A stretch of 64,000 nt of DNA from assembly GCA_963667715.1 (NCBI GenBank), contig OY763926.1, positions 1,178,001 to 1,242,000 of the forward strand, written 5' to 3'. The DNA comes from JAFGDI01 sp963667715. Lineage in GTDB: Bacteria > Planctomycetota > Phycisphaerae > Sedimentisphaerales > SM23-30. Shown piece by piece: positions 59,159 to 64,000 of the stretch. Below the pieces are notes generated by a model, which was given only the letters and a program-made list of their open reading frames with translations, had not been told where the DNA came from and ran no database searches. The first letter of the stretch is position 1. Each line of letters starts with the position of its first letter. The translations under genes were made by a program, and so were the position numbers.

Positions 59159-60715
59159 ATGAGATCAGTAGATATGCAGCAGTTGACCAGAGATAGTCTT
59201 TCTGGCCTGACTGTGTCTTTGGCGTTAGTACCGGAAGCAATTGCGTTTGCTTTTGTTTGTCATGTTTCACCAATAATTGGTTTGCATGCGGCTGTAATAA
59301 TGGGCTTGCTCACAGCGATTTTAGGCGGTCGCCCAGGTATGATATCAGGTGCTACCGGTGCGGTTGCGGTTGTGTTTGCTGCTCTGGTAATAGAACATGG
59401 AGTTGAATACCTTTTTGCCGCAGTTTTATTAATGGGCATACTTCAGGTGAGTGCGGGGCTATTTAAGCTTGGTAAGTTTGTCCGACTTATTCCGCATTCT
59501 GTTATGCTGGGTTTTGTTAACGGTCTGGCGATTGTGATCTTTTTAGCTCAGTTAGGACAATTCAAAACTGGAGTTGGTCCTGACGCTTTATGGCTTCAGG
59601 GCACTCAGATGTATATTATGTTAACTCTGGTTGCTGTAACGGTAGCAATATGTTATCTGCTTCCGAAATTGACCAAAGCGATACCAGCGTCTCTTGCTGC
59701 GATCATAGTTGTAACTGTAGTATGTATAGCGGGTAGTAAGCTGGGATATTTTCATTATAGAAGTGTGATTGATTATGTTAAGCTTCTTGATCCAGACATG
59801 ACAAGTTTGAAAGCATCTTTACCGGCATTCCATCTTGCTGAAGTACCTTTTACTATGGAGACTTTGAAAATAATCTTACCATATTCTGTACTGGCAGCTG
59901 CGGTTGGCTTAATTGAATCATTATTGACGCTTACATTGGTTGATGAAATTACAGAGACTCGCGGGCGGGGTAATAAAGAATGTATTGGCCAGGGAATTGC
60001 AAATATGACCTGCGGGTTATTTTCTGCTATGGGCGGCTGTGCTATGATCGGTCAGAGTATGATTAATATAAACTCAGGCGGTCGTGGTCGTATCTCTGGT
60101 ATAGTTGCAGGTGGGGCGTTGCTTATCTTTGTGTTGGTTGGTGCATCATTTATTGAGATCATACCAGTAGCGGCACTGGTAGGTGTTATGTTTACTGTTG
60201 TTATCAGTACTTTCAGTTTTTCCAGTATTAAGATAATAAAGAAGATACCAAAGTCAGATGCTTTTATTATTATTCTGGTTTCTGCGATAACTGTTATAGA
60301 AGATCTGGCGACTGCTGTCTTTATTGGTGTTATTGTGTCTTCCTTAGTCTTTGCCTGGAAAAAGGGTAGCCAGATAGAGATACGCTCCGAAATAGACCAG
60401 AAAGGCTCAAAAGTATATCGTCTGCGAGGTTCGCTATTCTTTGGTTCTGTTAAAAACTTTGCTGAGCTATTCAACCCGGCAGAAGATCCAGCTGATGTGA
60501 TAATTGATTTTCATTATGCCAGAGTATTTGACCATTCTGGTATCGAAGCTATAAACTCTCTGGCTGAAAGATACGTGAAATTAGGAAAACAGCTTCACCT
60601 TATTGACTTGAGCGAAGAATGTACCAAGCTACTTGATACTGCTGGTGATATGGTTGATATTCAAATATATGAAGATCTTAAACATTGGCATATAGCGACA
60701 GATAAATTAGCCTGA
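59159..60715 (+). CDS. SulP-family anion transporter with STAS domain
   Basis: The protein has 518 residues. The membrane part has about 10-12 helices with TRDSLSGLTVSLALVPEAIAFAF, GRPGMISGATGAVAVVFAALV (signature), VRLIPHSVMLGFVNGLAIVIFLAQL and CGLFSAMGGCAMIGQSMININSGGRGR. The C-terminal STAS domain covers about 405-515 (VYRLRGSLFFGSVKNF, VIIDFHYARVFDHSGIEAI). SulP proteins move sulfate, bicarbonate or other anions; the GMISGATGAVAVV segment recalls bicarbonate-type members, but substrate is unresolved. Confidence 0.9.
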   Translation: MRSVDMQQLTRDSLSGLTVSLALVPEAIAFAFVCHVSPIIGLHAAVIMGLLTAILGGRPGMISGATGAVAVVFAALVIEHGVEYLFAAVLLMGILQVSAGLFKLGKFVRLIPHSVMLGFVNGLAIVIFLAQLGQFKTGVGPDALWLQGTQMYIMLTLVAVTVAICYLLPKLTKAIPASLAAIIVVTVVCIAGSKLGYFHYRSVIDYVKLLDPDMTSLKASLPAFHLAEVPFTMETLKIILPYSVLAAAVGLIESLLTLTLVDEITETRGRGNKECIGQGIANMTCGLFSAMGGCAMIGQSMININSGGRGRISGIVAGGALLIFVLVGASFIEIIPVAALVGVMFTVVISTFSFSSIKIIKKIPKSDAFIIILVSAITVIEDLATAVFIGVIVSSLVFAWKKGSQIEIRSEIDQKGSKVYRLRGSLFFGSVKNFAELFNPAEDPADVIIDFHYARVFDHSGIEAINSLAERYVKLGKQLHLIDLSEECTKLLDTAGDMVDIQIYEDLKHWHIATDKLA

Positions 60716-60716
60716 T

Positions 60717-60765
60717 AAAAAAAGCCAGAATACTTTTACACTTTGAGTATTCTGGCTTTTTTGTT
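60717..60765. terminator. Bidirectional terminator between sulP and pyrC
   Basis: AAAAAGCCAGAATACT pairs with AGTATTCTGGCTTTTT around about 11 bases, with T runs on both strands. Confidence 0.88.
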
Positions 60766-60788
60766 TATATCAATTGGAAAACAGAATG

Positions 60789-62078
60789 TTATTCCAGAGT
60801 GAATTTGATCTTTCCGCCAACGATTGTGTGTGTTGCTCTTGCCGGTAGCACCCAGTTGTGCCATGGGCAGTTACGGCTTTTCGATTTGAATCTGGTAACA
60901 TCAACATTCCAGTTATTATCTGGATCGATAATAACAATGTCTGCATCTGCACCTTCACTTAGTGTGCCTTTGTCGATATTTACGATATTGGCAGGTGTGC
61001 TTGTCATCATTTCCAGCATCCTTGGCCAGTCGATAACACCTGATTCTATCAGGGCTTTGCTATAGAGACCTAGTGCACAGTCCAACCCAACAATACCAAA
61101 TGGCGCGGTCAGAAATTCCAATTCTTTTTCGCTAAGCAGGTGGGGGGCATGGTCTGTAGCTAAACAGTCAATGGTCCCATCGGCAACAGCTTCTTTAATA
61201 GCCTTTATATCTTCCTTACTCCTTAGCGGAGGATTCATTTTGAAATTCGTGTCATAGCTGTACAGGCTTTCTTCATCAAGAAGCAGGTGATGAGGTGTAA
61301 CTTCGGCTGTCACCTTAATACCTTCGGCTTTGGCTTGACGGAGTATCTTAACTGACCCGGCAGTTGAGATATGCTGAGCGTGCAGGCGACCGCCTGAAAC
61401 TCTGGCCAATTGAGTGTCTCTGTATAGCATAAGTTCTTCAGCCAGTGGGCTCATCCCTGGCAGGCCCAGTACTGTCGCATGGTAGCCAGAGTTCATAACT
61501 CCATTGCCGGCAAGGTCGTTACACTGACAATGCTGCATAAGTACTTTGTCGAACATCTTTACATAGTTGAAGGCCTTTAGCATAACCGCAGGGTTTTGCA
61601 CGCCGCTGCCGTCATCGGTAAAGGCTACGGCACCAGCTCTTACCATTTGCCCCATTTCTGCCAGCTCTTTGCCTTCGCGATTCTTGGTAATGGCACCAGA
61701 AGCAAAGACATTTGCCATATCTGCACGGTTTGCCTGACGGTGGACAAAATCAACTGTTGCTTCGTTGTCTATTGCCGGCTCAGTATTTGGCATACAGACA
61801 ATAGATGTGAATCCGCCGGCTACTGCGGCAGCGGAGCCACTGGCTATGGTTTCTTCCTCTTCGTCACCAGGCTCACGCAGATGGACATGAATATCGATCA
61901 GGCCAGGGGCGACAATCTTACCCTTGGCATCAATTACCGTAGCATTTTCAGATACCTGATCGGCCAAATCTTCGCCAATAGCTGCTATTTTCCCGTCTTT
62001 GATAATAATATCAGATACTTTGTCTAGTTTGTTTGCAGGGTCGATAACCCGTCCATTCTTAATTATCATTTCTGACAT
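60789..62078 (-). CDS. pyrC: Dihydroorotase (class I)
   Basis: The protein has 429 residues from ATG 62078 (MSEMIIKNGRVIDP); an ATG six codons upstream has no better ribosome site. Motifs: GLIDIHVHLREPGDEEEETI (zinc HxH and substrate Arg), SIVCMPNTEPAIDN, TAEVTPHHLLLDEE, and CLATDHAPHL with the catalytic Asp. It closes carbamoyl aspartate to dihydroorotate in pyrimidine synthesis. Stands alone on the reverse strand. Confidence 0.94.
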   Translation of the reverse strand: MSEMIIKNGRVIDPANKLDKVSDIIIKDGKIAAIGEDLADQVSENATVIDAKGKIVAPGLIDIHVHLREPGDEEEETIASGSAAAVAGGFTSIVCMPNTEPAIDNEATVDFVHRQANRADMANVFASGAITKNREGKELAEMGQMVRAGAVAFTDDGSGVQNPAVMLKAFNYVKMFDKVLMQHCQCNDLAGNGVMNSGYHATVLGLPGMSPLAEELMLYRDTQLARVSGGRLHAQHISTAGSVKILRQAKAEGIKVTAEVTPHHLLLDEESLYSYDTNFKMNPPLRSKEDIKAIKEAVADGTIDCLATDHAPHLLSEKELEFLTAPFGIVGLDCALGLYSKALIESGVIDWPRMLEMMTSTPANIVNIDKGTLSEGADADIVIIDPDNNWNVDVTRFKSKSRNCPWHNWVLPARATHTIVGGKIKFTLE

Positions 62079-62413
62079 AGCCTGGGGTAACCTCATTGTG
62101 TTTATTGTTATTTTTATAAGTTGTTAATTTGTATTACTTTACGTTGTTGTTAGCAGGTGTAGTAATAAAACTGTAACTAGTTCATATTATGTATTTTATT
62201 TGATTATCTATTAAAAAACAATCTGCAATTCTTAATAAATGGTTTCGTTAGTAAGTCCTATATCTAACATTTATGGAACATCCCTACCCAATTAGCAGGT
62301 GTATAACGCAGTTATTTGTAAAAAAACTTAATATTTATCATTATTTCTCCGAAGCCACGTATGTAGTAGAGAAAAAGTGAATCAGTTAAATTATAGCAAC
62401 TAAAGGTATATAT
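62079..62413. other. Intergenic region between pyrC and the hemerythrin gene
   Basis: This is a 335-bp AT-rich gap between divergent genes that must contain both promoters. No gene or strong structure is seen. Confidence 0.4.
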
Positions 62414-62815
62414 ATGTCAATTATACAGTGGGATAATAAGCTCTCTGTTGGTGTTAATGAGATTGATAATCAACATAAGGCGATAATAAATATTATTAAT
62501 CGACTATATGATTGCGTAGGCTCAGAAGATAGTAGTGTTGATAAAGTAAAAGATCTGTTGCCTGAATTATACTGGTATGCTTCAGAGCATTTTAAGCATG
62601 AAGAGCTTTTTATGTTTGAAACAAGTTATGAAAGCCTTGTTGAGCACAAGAAGATACATAGTGATATGTTAAATGAAGTAAAAAGTTTTATTGATAATCT
62701 GGAAGAACAAATAAATTCGCCAGAGCATATGGCAGACTTCTTTAAGAGCTGGCTCCTTAATCATATTGTGGTCGAAGACCATAAGTATGCCAGGCATGCT
62801 GAAGTGCTGAGATAA
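62414..62815 (+). CDS. Bacteriohemerythrin
   Basis: The protein has 133 residues: W-D-N-K-L-S-V-G-V-N-E-I-D-N-Q-H-K near the N-terminus, then EHFKHEELFMF (His-x-x-x-His-Glu), EHKKIHSDML and LLNHIVVEDHKYARH. These supply the five His and two carboxylates of the di-iron, oxygen-binding centre. Cytoplasmic, single domain. Probably an oxygen sensor or carrier, as in many microaerobic and anaerobic bacteria. A terminator follows. Confidence 0.92.
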   Translation: MSIIQWDNKLSVGVNEIDNQHKAIINIINRLYDCVGSEDSSVDKVKDLLPELYWYASEHFKHEELFMFETSYESLVEHKKIHSDMLNEVKSFIDNLEEQINSPEHMADFFKSWLLNHIVVEDHKYARHAEVLR

Positions 62816-62854
62816 ATATATAAATTTGACTATTGACCTCCTATTTCATAGATC

Positions 62855-62905
62855 CAAAAGCTGAATGTACTGCAGTTAAGTATATTCAGCTTTTGTCTTT
62901 TCTGA
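62855..62905 (+). terminator. Intrinsic terminator after the hemerythrin gene
   Basis: CAAAAGCTGAAT pairs with ATTCAGCTTTTG around 17 bases, then TCTTTTCT. Confidence 0.75.
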
Positions 62906-63005
62906 CATTGTATAAATTATTATTGAGCATCTTGTTACGTTGTGTTGTTTTTTGTTGAAATAATGCATTTTGGCAGTTATCATATAATGAGTTCTTAAAG
63001 ATATG

Positions 63006-63064
63006 GGCCTACCGCGTGTCGGTGGTTGCAAGTGAGACCTTAACTAACAGCACCGTAAGTATTT
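63006..63064 (+). promoter_or_regulatory. Possible structured leader of the small gene at 63065
   Basis: CCTACCG (63008-63014) can pair with CGGTGG (63020-63025) with one bulge. The overlapping GGTGGTTG (63021-63028) can instead pair with CAGCACC (63048-63054). The two stems exclude each other. No known riboswitch was recognised. Confidence 0.3.
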
Positions 63065-63346
63065 ATGTCAGAAATTAGTAATGACAACAATACAACCAGC
63101 AAGGTTATTGACTTTGTGTCCCGACTTTCCGGGGAAGAGGCTATGCTGGTTACCCTGAAAAAAGATCTCTACGAGGGTAGCTGGGATACGATGCTCATTG
63201 ATTTAAAGAATCGCCTTGAAGGGAAACCTTATATCTTCAAGTTGGCCAACCGTATTATTGATGATATAAAGCGGATCGAGATGCTGCAGGATTTTGAAGT
63301 TCAACAGCAGGTAGATCTGGCTGATTATATTAAAAGATCAGTTTAG
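63065..63346 (+). CDS. Small conserved-looking protein, unknown function
   Basis: The protein has 93 residues with a helical C-terminal two thirds (LSGEEAMLVTLKKDLYEGSWDTMLIDLKNRLEGKPYIFKLANRIIDDIKRIEMLQDFE). It has no TM helix and no Cys. It precedes a PQQ-propeller lipoprotein gene by 41 bases and may be cotranscribed with it. No strong ribosome site is seen; an unusual leader may control it. Confidence 0.7.
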   Translation: MSEISNDNNTTSKVIDFVSRLSGEEAMLVTLKKDLYEGSWDTMLIDLKNRLEGKPYIFKLANRIIDDIKRIEMLQDFEVQQQVDLADYIKRSV

Positions 63347-63387
63347 CTGACGATAACCTTACCGATTATTATTACAAACGGGAGTTA

Positions 63388-64000
63388 ATGAAAGTGGTAT
63401 CTAATAAAAACTGCAAATTTATATGTGCTGTATTGTCACTGGTAATGCTTTTTGCTGTTTCTGGCTGCGGCTATTTCCAGCAGAAACAGGTTGCTACCGA
63501 CGATCAGGAAATAAGACTTTCACCAGATATACTCGATCAGCTTGGTTTATCTGAAAGATGGATCATAAAGTCTCTTGGCGGTTCAAATACTACTATCAAG
63601 AACGTTGAGAAGAGTGGTAATAACCTATTGGTCTTTAATAGCGATAGTGCGTTGTATTGTATCAATATGGTAACCGGCGGTGTGAAATGGGAAGTTCGTT
63701 TCCCACAGAAATTTGGTAATCTTGCTCAGCTAAGCTTCTATAAGAACAGAGTGCTTATAGCTTTAAGCAATAATATTTTCGAGATCAATATAGATTCAGG
63801 TTCGCAGACCAATCATTGGGAGCTATCTTTTACTCCGACTACATCTGTTGCTCGTGATGAAGAGTGTATGTTTGTTGGTGCTACTGATGACAGATTCTAC
63901 TGTTTACAGCTTCCGCTTCTTACTGACAATTGGAAAAGTTTGCAGTCTCAGCAGCCAAAGGGTGATATATGGCTGGATACCCGTAAGCAGGAAGGTGAGA
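63388..64000 (+). CDS. PQQ-like beta-propeller lipoprotein (3' end missing)
   Basis: The 5' 204 codons of a gene that runs past the window end; GGGAG precedes ATG 63388. The signal peptide VLSLVMLFAVSGC ends in a lipobox, so a lipid-anchored exported protein is expected. Propeller blades are visible: NNLLVFNSDSALYCINMVTGGVKWEVRF, YKNRVLIALSNNIFEINIDSGSQTNHWELSF, and ECMFVGATDDRFYCLQLP. The pattern (value, strand, Trp-docking) resembles PQQ-repeat and BamB-like proteins. Function cannot be fixed from the fragment. Confidence 0.85.
   Translation, partial: MKVVSNKNCKFICAVLSLVMLFAVSGCGYFQQKQVATDDQEIRLSPDILDQLGLSERWIIKSLGGSNTTIKNVEKSGNNLLVFNSDSALYCINMVTGGVKWEVRFPQKFGNLAQLSFYKNRVLIALSNNIFEINIDSGSQTNHWELSFTPTTSVARDEECMFVGATDDRFYCLQLPLLTDNWKSLQSQQPKGDIWLDTRKQEGE

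Overview
The window joins the right-hand three quarters of an integrated siphovirus-like prophage (1 to about 25,820) to a Gram-negative bacterial chromosome (about 25,820 to 64,000). The host makes lipid A (LpxD, LpxI), has outer-membrane efflux parts and lipoproteins, uses a ThiD2-ThiE fusion and a CobA-HemD fusion, and has large periplasmic DUF3857/transglutaminase proteins. Together with intergenic DNA packed with ACAGAG-type word repeats, this suggests a PVC-group bacterium, most likely a Phycisphaerae-like planctomycete. That assignment is inference; no rRNA is present.

Prophage, all on the + strand except one gene. 1-1266 is the C-terminal part of a D5/P4-type replicative helicase-primase, followed by an iterated CCCTGAC/GTCAGGG array. 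1714-6015 holds small early genes (Lar-like, DUF3310, DEDDh exonuclease, zinc ribbons) and a membrane cluster that may be lysis-related. 6063-8279 is the large terminase. An AT-rich accessory cassette (8580-11434) with a HigB toxin, a HigA-ImmA antitoxin-protease and a reverse-strand four-TM protein sits between terminase and portal. Head and connector genes follow (gpW-like, portal, fused protease-capsid, DUF2190 cement protein), then tail genes (Z-like, terminator, tube, G/GT chaperones with a probable -1 frameshift, tape measure, tip proteins). The element ends at a terminator and a truncated tRNA-Arg(CCU), which marks the attachment site. Integrase and left end lie outside the window; no endolysin is recognisable.

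Chromosome. thiE-galM (-) diverges from a TetR-controlled RND efflux operon (+, 28.5-35.1 kb). cobA-hemD (-) and a DRE-TIM aldolase (+) are separated by long inverted-repeat elements. 38.5-44.0 kb is a repeat-rich island carrying a complete AT-rich Hachiman anti-phage system (HamA + HamB). After it come a fibronectin-like protein, a beta-CASP hydrolase, lpxD-lpxI (-), a duplicated DUF3857/transglutaminase protein, der (-), an etfB-etfA-acyl-CoA dehydrogenase cluster, a SulP transporter, pyrC (-), a hemerythrin, a small unknown protein and the start of a PQQ-propeller lipoprotein.

The most informative observations are the tail-chaperone frameshift, the split tRNA-Arg, the Hachiman island, the accessory cassette in the head module, and several families of intergenic word repeats shared by prophage and chromosome, some of which supply the Shine-Dalgarno sequence of the next gene.
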